Below are positions 28,676 through 35,255 of a DNA stretch of 35,255 bases, piece by piece. The DNA is taken from NCBI GenBank assembly GCA_003022385.1, contig PYGV01000022.1, forward strand, positions 1 to 35,255, in the 5' to 3' direction. A program made the position numbers and the translations under genes. The stretch's first letter is position 1, and every line of letters begins with the position of its first letter. Source of the DNA: a filamentous cyanobacterium CCP3. GTDB lineage: Bacteria > Cyanobacteriota > Cyanobacteriia > Phormidesmidales > Phormidesmidaceae. The notes beneath the pieces are model-generated. The model searched no databases, was not told the DNA's origin, and saw only the letters and a program-made list of their open reading frames with translations.

Positions 28676-29705
28676 TCGAGCCGCCCCTGCTCCCCTGAAT
28701 CTGGCTATTTTGGGCCTGGGTCGCTGGGGTACTCACCTGCTGCGCAATTTTCTCGCGCTGCCGGAGGCCAGAGTGATGGTCCTGGTCGACCCCGATCTTC
28801 AGCGGCTGCACGATCTGTGCGATCGTTTTGGGTTAGCTGGCACCGTGGCCTGCTACGACAGCTGGACTGAGGCCTTCGCCCATCCTGACCTGGCAGCAGC
28901 GGTGGTTGCCACCCCCGCCAGCACCCACTACCCCATCATCAAAGCCGCCCTGGAGCAAGGGCTGCACGTGCTGAGCGAAAAGCCCCTCACTCTGGAGCAC
29001 AGGACCAGTGCCGCCCTGGTTCAGCTGGCGGCAGCTCGGCACAGGCAGCTGATGGTTGACCACACCTACCTGTTTCACCCGGCGGTGCGGCGTGGGCGAG
29101 ACCTCTGCCCAGACCTGGGTACGCTGCGCTACGGCTACGCGGCCCGCACCAACCTCGGCCCTGTGCGCCCCGACGCCGACGTATTTTGGGATCTGGCTAT
29201 TCACGACATTTCTATCCTCAACCACTGGCTGGGAATGCAGCCCACCGCCGTTGCCGCCTGGGGCCAGGCCTGGCTACAGCCCCAGAAACGTGATGGCTCG
29301 GGATTGAGCGATGTGGGCTGGCTGCGGCTGATCTATGACCGGGACGATCGCCTTCACCCGCTAGAAGTCATGGTGCAGGTCAGCTGGGCCAACCCCCACA
29401 GGCAGCGGCGGCTGGCCCTGGTAGGCGATCGCGGCACCCTGGTACTCGATGAAGACCCGCAGGCTGATCTGCTCACCTTCCATCGAGGGCAGTTTCAGGC
29501 CCAGTCGTTCCCCTTTGTACCCACGGGTCCCCAGGCGGGGGCGATCGCGATCGCCTACCAGGGCGAAATGTGCCGCCACTTTCTCCAGTGCGCTGCCGTC
29601 AATCAGCCTTCACCCATTTCCTCGGGGCAGCTGGCAACCGAGCTAGTCAAGACTATGGTCGCTGTTGCCACGGCGGCTGAAACCGGCAAAATCATCCCCG
29701 TATAG
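28650..29705 (+). CDS. Gfo/Idh/MocA family oxidoreductase
   Basis: This is a 351-residue NAD(P)-dependent dehydrogenase-like protein. The Rossmann loop GLGRWG is at residues 22-27, the EKP motif of the Gfo/Idh/MocA family is at 110-112 (LSEKPLTL), and a VFWDLAIHDISILNHWLG segment matches the family's Asp-x-x-x-His active region. The substrate is most often a sugar, inositol or sugar nucleotide, and it cannot be told here. The start ATG 28650 is chosen; an in-frame TTG two codons earlier is less likely. It overlaps the 3' end of rnc by 26 bp, so translation is probably coupled although no functional link is evident. Confidence 0.92.
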   Translation: MTHPLNPPDRAAPAPLNLAILGLGRWGTHLLRNFLALPEARVMVLVDPDLQRLHDLCDRFGLAGTVACYDSWTEAFAHPDLAAAVVATPASTHYPIIKAALEQGLHVLSEKPLTLEHRTSAALVQLAAARHRQLMVDHTYLFHPAVRRGRDLCPDLGTLRYGYAARTNLGPVRPDADVFWDLAIHDISILNHWLGMQPTAVAAWGQAWLQPQKRDGSGLSDVGWLRLIYDRDDRLHPLEVMVQVSWANPHRQRRLALVGDRGTLVLDEDPQADLLTFHRGQFQAQSFPFVPTGPQAGAIAIAYQGEMCRHFLQCAAVNQPSPISSGQLATELVKTMVAVATAAETGKIIPV

Positions 29706-30014
29706 GCCCCATCCAGGGACGGCTTCGGGGTAGCACCTCATCCGTGGGATCAACAAAAACTTTAGCGACCTGAGCCCGGTAGTTCTACTGAAGGATTGGG
29801 CAACATACATCGGCGGGCCGATGTGTGCCGTGTTACATGAAGGTTACTTTGTATACGTTACTTCATGAACCTACAGCTTCATGAACTCTAAATTAAGGTT
29901 GCTTTGACGATTCAATTGACAGGTTATACCTAGAAAAACTCGTTGCCTTTTTGTCAGGGCTAAGGGTTTGAGTTCCTGGTTGTCAGCCTTTGTCCACCCT
30001 CACACAACTGAACT
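29706..30014 (+). promoter_or_regulatory. 309-bp intergenic region with clustered symmetric repeats
   Basis: No gene is visible. The region upstream of the secreted-protein gene carries a cluster of repeats at 29832-29886. CTTCATGAAC, built on the palindrome TTCATGAA, occurs at 29861-29870 and 29877-29886. CATGAAG, the reverse complement of its left part, occurs at 29836-29842. GTTAC occurs three times, at 29832, 29843 and 29857. The two palindrome centres are 16 bp apart. This looks like an operator array for a dimeric regulator (inference). The flanking sequence to 29950 is AT-rich, and the promoter is likely there. Confidence 0.5.
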
Positions 30015-30359
30015 ATGAACTACTCCTACTGGATTGCGGCGACGGCAGTTTTAGGGATTTGCGCTATGCCTATACAGGCCGTGGCTTCCCCCAGCGATCT
30101 ACAAACTACTCCTATGACTATGGCCGATGCCCTGGCCGTTGAAAATCACAGCCAAGAGAGCCTCGACCGCCTGGCTAGCGAAGTAGGTCAGCGGGTCGGG
30201 CCGCAGGAAGGCAACGGTATTAGCGAACTGGCGGATTCGTTGCAGATGCCCTTTCTCAACGACCTCGTCGACGAGTCGGGAGAGGTCAACCTGCCTCTGG
30301 GCTTAACTGTCTACGACGCCATGGGCACCACATCAGTCGGGTTTGGCTCTAAGTTCTAA
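30015..30359 (+). CDS. Small secreted protein of unknown function
   Basis: This 114-residue protein has a clear signal peptide: a hydrophobic stretch at residues 6-20 and a probable cleavage after AVA at residue 24. The mature part of about 90 residues is acidic and without cysteines; it contains TMADALAVENHSQESLDRLA (helical) and a glycine-rich end, GTTSVGFGSKF. I do not recognise the family. It is preceded by the repeat-rich control region and followed after 118 bp by ccmP on the same strand. A hairpin with a TTTT tail lies between them. Transcripts could stop there or continue into ccmP. Confidence 0.7.
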   Translation: MNYSYWIAATAVLGICAMPIQAVASPSDLQTTPMTMADALAVENHSQESLDRLASEVGQRVGPQEGNGISELADSLQMPFLNDLVDESGEVNLPLGLTVYDAMGTTSVGFGSKF

Positions 30360-30437
30360 CTCTGGCTTGAGATGGCTAAATCTGGGAGACACCGCACCGG
30401 GTTTAGCCTGAGGCCGCAGCACAAAGTGATTCGCCAG

Positions 30438-30479
30438 CCCGGTATACTACCAAGGAAGGAAAGTAGGATACCGGGTTTT
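30438..30479 (+). promoter_or_regulatory. Hairpin carrying the ccmP ribosome binding site, possible attenuator
   Basis: CCCGGTATACTAC (30438-30450) pairs with GTAGGATACCGGG (30463-30475), 12 of 13 bp with one A-G mismatch. The 12-nt loop CAAGGAAGGAAA holds the Shine-Dalgarno-like purines. The stem is followed by TTTT (30476-30479), which overlaps the TTG start codon of ccmP at 30478. The same structure can therefore be read as an intrinsic terminator for the upstream gene or as a translational control hairpin for ccmP. Confidence 0.65.
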
Positions 30480-31122
30480 GGGCGTCGATCTTCGCAGCTA
30501 TGTCTACATTGATAATCTTCAGCCCCAGCATGCGGCCTACATGGGCACTGTATCGCTGGGGTTTTTGCCGCTGCCAGGCGATGCTTCCCTCTGGATAGAA
30601 ATCTCCCCCGGTATTGAGATCAACCGCATTCTCGACATTGGCCTCAAAGCTGCGGTGGTTCGTCCGGGTACGCTGATCGTCGAGCGCCTCTACGGCCTGC
30701 TTGAGATTCACGCCAGCAACCAGGGCGAAGTGCATGCCGCGGGCGGAGCCATGCTTTCGGCCCTGGGACTATCGTCCTACCGCGACCGACTCAAGCCCCG
30801 CATTATCTCTAGCCAGGTCATTCGCAATCTGGACCCGCACCACGTGCAGCTCATCAACCGCACTCGCCGGGGCAACATGATTGTTGCAGGCCAAACGCTC
30901 TACGTGTTTGAGGTAGAGCCTGCGGCCTACGCCTCCCTAGCGGCTAATGAGGCCGAAAAGGCCGCTCTAATCAATATTTTGCAGATTAGCTCGGTGGGCA
31001 GCTTTGGTCGGCTTTACCTAGGGGGCGAAGAGAGGGATATTTTGGCTGCTCAGCAGGCCGTGCTGGCGGCCATGGAAGCCGTGCCGGGGCGCGAGCAAAA
31101 GGTTGACCAGCGCAACGAGTAG
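30478..31122 (+). CDS. ccmP: Carboxysome shell protein CcmP (tandem-BMC)
   Basis: CcmP is a beta-carboxysome shell protein in which two BMC domains are fused. It forms pseudohexameric trimers that stack with a gated central pore, proposed to pass larger metabolites. The 214-residue protein matches the family along its length: the start [15 protein letters not shown], the segment [21 protein letters not shown], and [19 protein letters not shown] in the second domain. The family N-terminus requires the TTG start at 30478; the first ATG, 63 bp later, would remove conserved residues. The Shine-Dalgarno sequence lies in a hairpin loop just upstream. It stands apart from any ccmKLMNO cluster, as is usual for ccmP. 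The gene name rests on my memory of the Synechococcus protein. Confidence 0.9.
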   Translation: MGVDLRSYVYIDNLQPQHAAYMGTVSLGFLPLPGDASLWIEISPGIEINRILDIGLKAAVVRPGTLIVERLYGLLEIHASNQGEVHAAGGAMLSALGLSSYRDRLKPRIISSQVIRNLDPHHVQLINRTRRGNMIVAGQTLYVFEVEPAAYASLAANEAEKAALINILQISSVGSFGRLYLGGEERDILAAQQAVLAAMEAVPGREQKVDQRNE

Positions 31123-31486
31123 ATCTAGGAGAATCGTGCTTGCCCTGAAAATAACCGAGGGCTGAGCGGAATCACAGGATGTTGCCCTGTCAGATCACTC
31201 TTAACCATTATTTACAAACCTGGTTCTGAAACAGGCTCCAGGCCGTTTGGCGGCGGTATAGATTGTCAGGCCTAGGTTTTCTATCAGCCAGGCCGTAGGT
31301 TGGGCATGCCTAATTGTCATTCGTTCGGTATAGAAAAACTGATTTGAGCGATTTGGGGAACGAATGGGTTCTGTCTCTAGATAGATAGCCGCCTCTTTTC
31401 TCCGTGTTACAACTCTTCAGGTCTAGTTAAGCAATGTAAATTTTGTTTGACTAGCTCATTTCAAACCCTTTCAGGACGTAATTTCA
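31123..31486 (+). other. Intergenic region upstream of the FAS1 gene
   Basis: 364 bp without a gene. A weak GCCCT/AGGGC inverted repeat (31142-31162) follows ccmP but has no T tract. Near-duplicate words CAGGCCTAGGTT (31267-31278) and CAGGCCGTAGGTT (31288-31300) lie 9 bp apart. The last 100 bp are AT-rich and probably contain the FAS1 promoter; no box was placed with confidence. Confidence 0.4.
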
Positions 31487-32089
31487 ATGACTCCGAACAC
31501 TCTGCGCATTGCATTAGGTTTACTGTTGTTTGGCGCTGCTCCTCTGGCTGTTACCGCTTTTCCCCAGCAGGCTATTTCAGATACCTCTATGTCTCAAGCT
31601 GAGAAGCCCGCTGCTGAAGCCCCCGCTGAAGAGCCTGCTGCTGAAGAGCCTGCTGCTGAAGAGCCTATGGCCACGACCGAACAGTCGATCGCTGAAATTG
31701 CGGCTGGTGACGAAAACTTCGAAATTCTCACCGCTGCGATCGAGGCGGCTGGGCTGACTGAGGCCCTGAGCAATCCAGACCTCTCTGTCACCGTGTTTGC
31801 CCCTACCGACGAAGCGTTTGAGGCGCTGCCTGAGGGTACCCTCGATACCCTGCTGCTGCCTGAGAACCGCGACCAGCTAGCCCAGATTTTGAGCTACCAC
31901 GTCTTGGATGGTGAAGTGCTCTCGACCGATCTGGCCTCTGGGGAAGTCGATACCCTGGCTGGTGCTCCCATCATGGTGATGGTCGGTGAAGAGGCGGTCA
32001 CCGTCAACGAAGCAACTGTGGTCGCAACCGATATTGAAGCCAGCAACGGCGTTATCCACGTCATTGACTCGGTGCTGCTGCCGATGTAG
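31487..32089 (+). CDS. Secreted fasciclin (FAS1) domain protein
   Basis: FAS1 domains mediate adhesion or surface interactions; single-domain secreted forms are frequent in cyanobacteria. The 200-residue protein has a signal peptide (residues 1-24, cleavage after VTA). A Glu/Pro/Ala-rich linker (about 36-62) is made of AEEPA repeats. One FAS1 domain (about 67-200) shows both conserved boxes, TVFAPTDEAF and the end box NGVIHVIDSVLLP. The linker is encoded by an exact 15-bp tandem DNA repeat. It is probably periplasmic or cell-surface. Monocistronic; a hairpin 92 bp downstream may be its terminator. Confidence 0.93.
   Translation: MTPNTLRIALGLLLFGAAPLAVTAFPQQAISDTSMSQAEKPAAEAPAEEPAAEEPAAEEPMATTEQSIAEIAAGDENFEILTAAIEAAGLTEALSNPDLSVTVFAPTDEAFEALPEGTLDTLLLPENRDQLAQILSYHVLDGEVLSTDLASGEVDTLAGAPIMVMVGEEAVTVNEATVVATDIEASNGVIHVIDSVLLPM
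31625..31666 (+). repeat. 15-bp tandem repeat in the FAS1 linker
   Basis: GCTGAAGAGCCTGCT occurs at 31625-31639 and 31640-31654 without mismatch and continues for 12 bp at 31655-31666. Each unit encodes AEEPA. Identical codons in all copies suggest recent slippage expansion in frame. Confidence 0.9.
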
Positions 32090-32180
32090 TCCCCTGGGGC
32101 TAGCCAGGCTAACGTTCTCCTCGCGGTGGGGCTAATGGGTTGTTGACCTCACCGCCGTCAGCCCGCTGGAGATCACCTTG

Positions 32181-32215
32181 CAAACGGTCGTCCTAATCGT
32201 CAGGGCGACCGTTTG
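32181..32215 (+). terminator. Hairpin downstream of FAS1, possible terminator
   Basis: CAAACGGTCG (32181-32190) pairs perfectly with CGACCGTTTG (32206-32215). TCCT/AGGG (with one G-U pair) extends the stem inward to 14 bp, leaving a 7-nt loop. The downstream sequence TGTGTGAG is not T-rich, so termination is likely but not certain. Confidence 0.6.
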
Positions 32216-32461
32216 TGTGAGAATCAGGGTTCAGACCTAGAGGACTTCTTAAGGCTAGTGGGGGGTCAAGGTGCGATCGCCTTAGCTCTACCCACGCTGA
32301 TGTCAGTTTGTTGAAGTATCATCAGCAATAGGAGCAAGACCTTGACGAGCCCCTTTTGATCGGCTTCAGGCGGGCGTGGCCTAAAAGAGCAGGTGCGGCG
32401 TCACCCGTGTGACTGTACGGAGCTATTAAGGGCATACTTTGCTCTAGGGGCAGACTTAGGT

Positions 32462-32485
32462 TTTTAACGACAGTTTTAACGACAG
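32462..32485 (+). repeat. 12-bp exact tandem repeat upstream of the NarL-type regulator
   Basis: TTTTAACGACAG occurs twice head to tail, at 32462-32473 and 32474-32485, ending 24 bp before the ATG of the response regulator. The position suits a control element in the promoter or leader, such as an autoregulator site. Confidence 0.7.
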
Positions 32486-32509
32486 ACTAATCGCAGTGAT
32501 TGTCAGAGC

Positions 32510-33154
32510 ATGAAGGATTCCACTCCCGGCGACCAGAAGCAGCTTCTGCTAATTGACGACGACCCCAACTTGATCTTGCTCGTCAAGGACTATCTAGAGT
32601 TCCGTGGCTTTGAGGTTAAGACAGCGGGCAACGGTCGAGAAGCGCTGGATATGCTGGAAGACACCATTCCAGACATGATCATCTGTGATGTGATGATGCC
32701 CGAGATGGATGGGCACGCCTTCGTGCGCAACGTGCGCGAAAACCCCGCTACCGAATGGATTCCAATTCTATTTTTGTCGGCTAAAGGCCAAAGCCAGGAC
32801 CGGGTGAAGGGTTTAAATACCGGTGCCGATGTCTATATGGTGAAACCCTTTGAGCCCGAGGAGCTGGTGGCTCAGGTCGAGTCTTCGCTGAAACAGGCGT
32901 CGCGGTTGATCAAGCAGCAGATTAAAGGCGGCGGCAGCCCGGCCATTCAGGTGCCCTTTGATGTGGAGCTGACCCCGACCGAACTGCGGGTGGTGCAGTT
33001 TGTGGCCCGAGGCATGGCCAACCGCGAAATCGCCAACGAACTCCAGGTCAGTCAGCGCACCATTGAGAGCCACGTCAGCAACATGCTGGGCAAGACCGGC
33101 CTGAATAACCGCACCGAGCTAGCCCGCTGGGCGATTGAAAACAATAAGGCCTAG
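32510..33154 (+). CDS. NarL/LuxR-type response regulator, Ycf29-like
   Basis: The 214-residue regulator has an N-terminal receiver with acidic residues at D16-D18, phospho-acceptor D60 in IICDVMMPEMDG, S90 and K112 (MVKPF). A linker leads to a C-terminal LuxR-type helix-turn-helix (about 152-212: LTPTELRVVQFVARGMANRE, then SQRTIESHVSNMLGKTGLNN). The overall build resembles the cyanobacterial/plastid Ycf29 regulators as I remember them; orthology is not proven. No kinase gene is adjacent, so it is an orphan regulator. The ATG follows the 12-bp tandem repeat by 24 bp; no strong Shine-Dalgarno sequence is visible. Confidence 0.9.
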   Translation: MKDSTPGDQKQLLLIDDDPNLILLVKDYLEFRGFEVKTAGNGREALDMLEDTIPDMIICDVMMPEMDGHAFVRNVRENPATEWIPILFLSAKGQSQDRVKGLNTGADVYMVKPFEPEELVAQVESSLKQASRLIKQQIKGGGSPAIQVPFDVELTPTELRVVQFVARGMANREIANELQVSQRTIESHVSNMLGKTGLNNRTELARWAIENNKA

Positions 33155-33174
33155 CGACGCCAATCCTTCGCGTG

Positions 33175-33237
33175 AAGGTGAGTGGGTGTGAGGGTGAGTG
33201 GGTGTAAGGGTGAGTGGGTGTAAGGGTGAGTGGGTGA
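33175..33237 (+). repeat. 16-bp minisatellite with G-quadruplex pattern
   Basis: About four head-to-tail copies of a 16-bp unit built from two 8-bp halves, GGGTGAGT and GGGTGTAA: 33175-33190 (diverged), 33191-33206, 33207-33222 and a 15-bp final copy, 33223-33237. Seven GGG tracts start at 33184, 33192, 33200, 33208, 33216, 33224 and 33232, exactly 8 nt apart with 5-nt spacers. The plus strand has no C between 33175 and 33237. It lies 46 bp before the next gene's ATG. Confidence 0.92.
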
Positions 33238-33282
33238 ATACCTGTCACAATCAGGGGATGAACTGTTAGCGCGCTGCCCTGT

Positions 33283-34488
33283 ATGACCTCTGCCCCCCTA
33301 AGCTGGTCGGCCTTAGAAGAAATGGCCGACTTTTCGACCGACTACGTCAATGGCCCTACCAATGCTCAATCTCGCCTGCGCCTGTTTGGCCAGCCGGAGT
33401 CGACGGTGCGGGTGACCCTCTATCGCGACAACCACGCCTGGTGCCCCTACTGCCAAAAAGTGTGGCTGTGGCTAGAAGAAAAGCAGGTGCCCTACCGGAT
33501 CGAAAAGGTCACCATGTTTTGCTATGGCGAGAAGGAAACCTGGTACAAGCGCAAGGTGCCCTCGGGGATGCTGCCCGCCCTGGAGCTAGACGGGCGCATG
33601 ATCACCGAGAGCGACGACATTTTGCTGGCGCTAGAGAACGCCTTTGGCCCACTGGTCTGGGGGATGAAAGATCCGCAGGTGGTGCCCCTGCGTCAACTGG
33701 AGCGGCTGCTGTTTCGGGCCTGGTGTATGTGGCTGTGCCAGCCAGCGCGATCGCCTGCGGCAGATCAGCGGGCGGGCGAACAGTTTGTGGGCGTGGTGCA
33801 GCGGGTTGAGCAGGCGCTAGCTAGCACTCCCGGCCCCTTCTTTTTGCCGGAGTTTAGCACCGCCGATGTGGTGTTTGTGCCCTACGTAGAGCGCATGAGT
33901 GCCAGCCTCTATTACTACAAAGGCTATTCTTTGCGGGATGAAAATCCTCGGCTAAGGGACTGGTTTGACGGACTGGAAAGCCGCGCCACCTATCGCGGTA
34001 CCCAGAGCGATTTTCATACCCACGTGCACGACCTGCCGCCGCAGATGGGGGGCTGTTACGAGAATGACTCGCCCCAGACGCGCCGCAACCAGGCTCAGGT
34101 CGATCGCGGTCCCTGGTTTGGCCTGCCCGATGTCGCCTATCCAGAACCGGAGACGTCTCGGGTTGAGGCGCTGAGCCGGATGGTGAAGCACCGGGACAAC
34201 GTGATTAAGGTGAACCCTGCGGCGAGGGATGTGATTGATTTGGCTTTGCGCTGTGCGCTGACTTATCTAATCACGGGGGAGACCTGTGAGCCTCCGGCGG
34301 GCGCTGATTTGGGGCTGCGGTATCTGCGCGATCGCATCAACGTGCCCCGCGATATGTCGATCTACGCCGCCAAGCGCCTGCGCGAGGCTCTGGAGGCCAC
34401 CGCCGCACTAGCCGGAGACGCCCAGCCCGAGCCACTGCCCATTCGCCACCGCCGCGACCAAGACCCGGCCAATTTTGCGATGGTGTAG
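33283..34488 (+). CDS. Glutathione S-transferase family protein with glutaredoxin-like CPYC site
   Basis: This 401-residue protein has an N-terminal thioredoxin-fold domain (about 42-120) with the dithiol CPYC at 54-57, the cis-Pro region [13 protein letters not shown] and a TES glutathione-contact segment (108-110). An all-helical GST C-terminal domain follows (about 130-240). The last 150 residues are a helical extension ([19 protein letters not shown] onward) that is longer than in ordinary GSTs. Such long cyanobacterial and plant-type proteins are annotated as GST or glutaredoxin-like; the substrate is unknown. ATG 33283 is preceded by the G-rich minisatellite. It is convergent with mutL, with a strong inverted repeat between them. 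Confidence 0.88.
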   Translation: MTSAPLSWSALEEMADFSTDYVNGPTNAQSRLRLFGQPESTVRVTLYRDNHAWCPYCQKVWLWLEEKQVPYRIEKVTMFCYGEKETWYKRKVPSGMLPALELDGRMITESDDILLALENAFGPLVWGMKDPQVVPLRQLERLLFRAWCMWLCQPARSPAADQRAGEQFVGVVQRVEQALASTPGPFFLPEFSTADVVFVPYVERMSASLYYYKGYSLRDENPRLRDWFDGLESRATYRGTQSDFHTHVHDLPPQMGGCYENDSPQTRRNQAQVDRGPWFGLPDVAYPEPETSRVEALSRMVKHRDNVIKVNPAARDVIDLALRCALTYLITGETCEPPAGADLGLRYLRDRINVPRDMSIYAAKRLREALEATAALAGDAQPEPLPIRHRRDQDPANFAMV

Positions 34489-34500
34489 GGTCATGCGCCG

Positions 34501-34566
34501 AGGCACCCGGTCCCTTCTCGGCTGCTAAAAGAGGATTGAAGGCTGCATCAAAGGGACCGGGTGCCT
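34501..34566. repeat. 16-bp perfect inverted repeat between convergent genes
   Basis: AGGCACCCGGTCCCTT (34501-34516) and its exact reverse complement AAGGGACCGGGTGCCT (34551-34566) flank 34 nt. It fills most of the 85 bp between the GST-like gene and mutL, so it could stop transcription from both sides. There is no T tract on either side. The arms are centred on CCGG and recall, from memory, the ACCGGGT-type dispersed repeats of cyanobacterial genomes. Confidence 0.85.
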
Positions 34567-34573
34567 AACTCCG

Positions 34574-35255
34574 CTAAATGCCGTGGCTTTTGCCCACCAC
34601 CCAGCTGCGGCGGAAGAAGCGGGCCAGGCTGCTTTCGCTCAGCGTCAGGCAGATCGGTCTGCCGTGGGGGCAGGTGCGCGGGTTGCGGGTGCGCTGCCAG
34701 TCGTCGAGCAGGGTTTGCAGGGTAGCGAGATCGAGCGGGGTGCCGTTGCGAATGGCGGTGCGGCAGGCGATCGCCACCTGAGCCGTATCCAGATTCCCGC
34801 CCAGGCTGAGTTCGAGCAGGGCGTCGGGCAGGTCATCGCGATCGCGCAGGGGTTCTGGCGCTTGCCGAATTGCCCACCGATTTGGCCCAAACTCTTCCGG
34901 CGCTAGACCTAACCTCTCAAATTGCTCCAGCTGTTTTTCATTGAGCCCTTCCAACACCACTGGAGTAGTCAGCGGTACTAGCTGCCACCGATCGTTGAGG
35001 CGTTCGTAGAGCACGCGCTCGTGGGCGATGTGCTGTTCGATCAGGCAAAGACCATCGGGCTGTTCGGCCAGAATATAGCGGTCGTGCACCTGGGCGATCG
35101 CCCGCAAACCACCGGGGCGATCGCGGTAGGGTAGGGCATCCGACAGATCGCCCGCCGCGCCATAGAGGCCTCCCGGTTCCGCCGTTTTGAGTAGCTGGGT
35201 CACCCGCTGCTGGCTGCCGTCAGACAGGTTGGTTTCCTGCTGGCCCAACAGGGCC
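34574..35255 (-). CDS. mutL: DNA mismatch repair protein MutL, C-terminal part
   Basis: MutL couples mismatch recognition by MutS to strand removal. The N-terminal ATPase lies beyond the window; 227 C-terminal residues are visible. The endonuclease metal motif of nicking MutL proteins is present as EQHIAHERVLYE, a variant of DQHAxxExxxxE. The companion motifs ACRTAIRNG and CPHGRPI are also present, so this MutL is predicted to be a nicking enzyme, as in bacteria lacking MutH. The frame is open to the window end; the TTG at 35248 is not a start. It is convergent with the GST-like gene. Confidence 0.95.
   Translation of the reverse strand, partial: ALLGQQETNLSDGSQQRVTQLLKTAEPGGLYGAAGDLSDALPYRDRPGGLRAIAQVHDRYILAEQPDGLCLIEQHIAHERVLYERLNDRWQLVPLTTPVVLEGLNEKQLEQFERLGLAPEEFGPNRWAIRQAPEPLRDRDDLPDALLELSLGGNLDTAQVAIACRTAIRNGTPLDLATLQTLLDDWQRTRNPRTCPHGRPICLTLSESSLARFFRRSWVVGKSHGI

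Larger units (their letters stand above)
32090..32509 (+). other. Intergenic region between FAS1 and the NarL-type regulator
   Basis: 420 bp without a gene. It holds the hairpin at 32181-32215, a HIP1 octamer near 32273, a small GTCAC/GTGAC hairpin near 32400, and a 12-bp exact tandem duplication at 32462-32485 shortly before the regulator. The region after about 32220 should contain the regulator's promoter, which I could not place. Confidence 0.5.

Noticed and set aside
32090-32509. tRNA or other structured RNA gene
   Set aside because: No cloverleaf, no T-arm GGTTCRANYCC box and no extended pairing beyond the single hairpin.
33175-33237. CRISPR array
   Set aside because: The repeat units are only 16 bp and directly abutting without unique spacers; it is a minisatellite.

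Overview
The window is a 35 kb piece of a cyanobacterial chromosome. Four things show this: RNA polymerase with split rpoC1 and rpoC2 genes and a large insertion in RpoC2; the order rpsT-tatD-rpoB-rpoC1-rpoC2; a gene for the carboxysome shell protein CcmP; and more than 30 copies of the HIP1 octamer GCGATCGC. The moderately high GC content and the gene repertoire fit a filamentous Leptolyngbya/Nodosilinea-type organism, but the genus is a guess.

Layout. 1-3.6 kb: the 3' part of purN, a Crp/Fnr-family regulator (minus), leuC (minus), and a small BON-like protein with a clear terminator. 3.6-6 kb: a tight minus-strand trio, cupin-DUF429-mnmH. 6-7.8 kb: argS, preceded by a REP-like palindrome. 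8.2-12.7 kb: a two-gene signalling operon. It encodes an MHYT-PAS-GAF hybrid histidine kinase, whose GAF domain resembles a cyanobacteriochrome, and a response regulator fused to a class III nucleotide cyclase. 12.7-15.8 kb: pyrG and hisD (minus). 16-26.9 kb: rpsT, tatD, rpoB, rpoC1 and rpoC2, closed by a 15-bp perfect hairpin. 27-29.7 kb: a TIR-like or deoxyribosyltransferase-like protein, the RNase P RNA (rnpB), RNase III (rnc) and a Gfo/Idh-type oxidoreductase. 30-31.1 kb: a small secreted protein, then ccmP behind a hairpin that carries its ribosome binding site. 31.5-35.3 kb: a FAS1 (fasciclin) protein, a NarL-type response regulator, a G-quadruplex-type minisatellite, a glutaredoxin/GST-like protein, a long inverted repeat, and the 3' part of mutL (minus).

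Most of the window is housekeeping: purine, CTP, leucine and histidine synthesis, transcription, tRNA charging and modification, RNA processing and mismatch repair. No prophage, intact transposon, CRISPR array, tRNA gene or defence island was recognised. The accessory signals are the light/cAMP-type signalling pair, the orphan TIR-like gene beside rnpB, the unusual leader of ccmP, several intergenic palindromes and tandem repeats, and a marked lack of HIP1 across the rpoBC genes. All function calls come from motif recognition by eye, with no database search.
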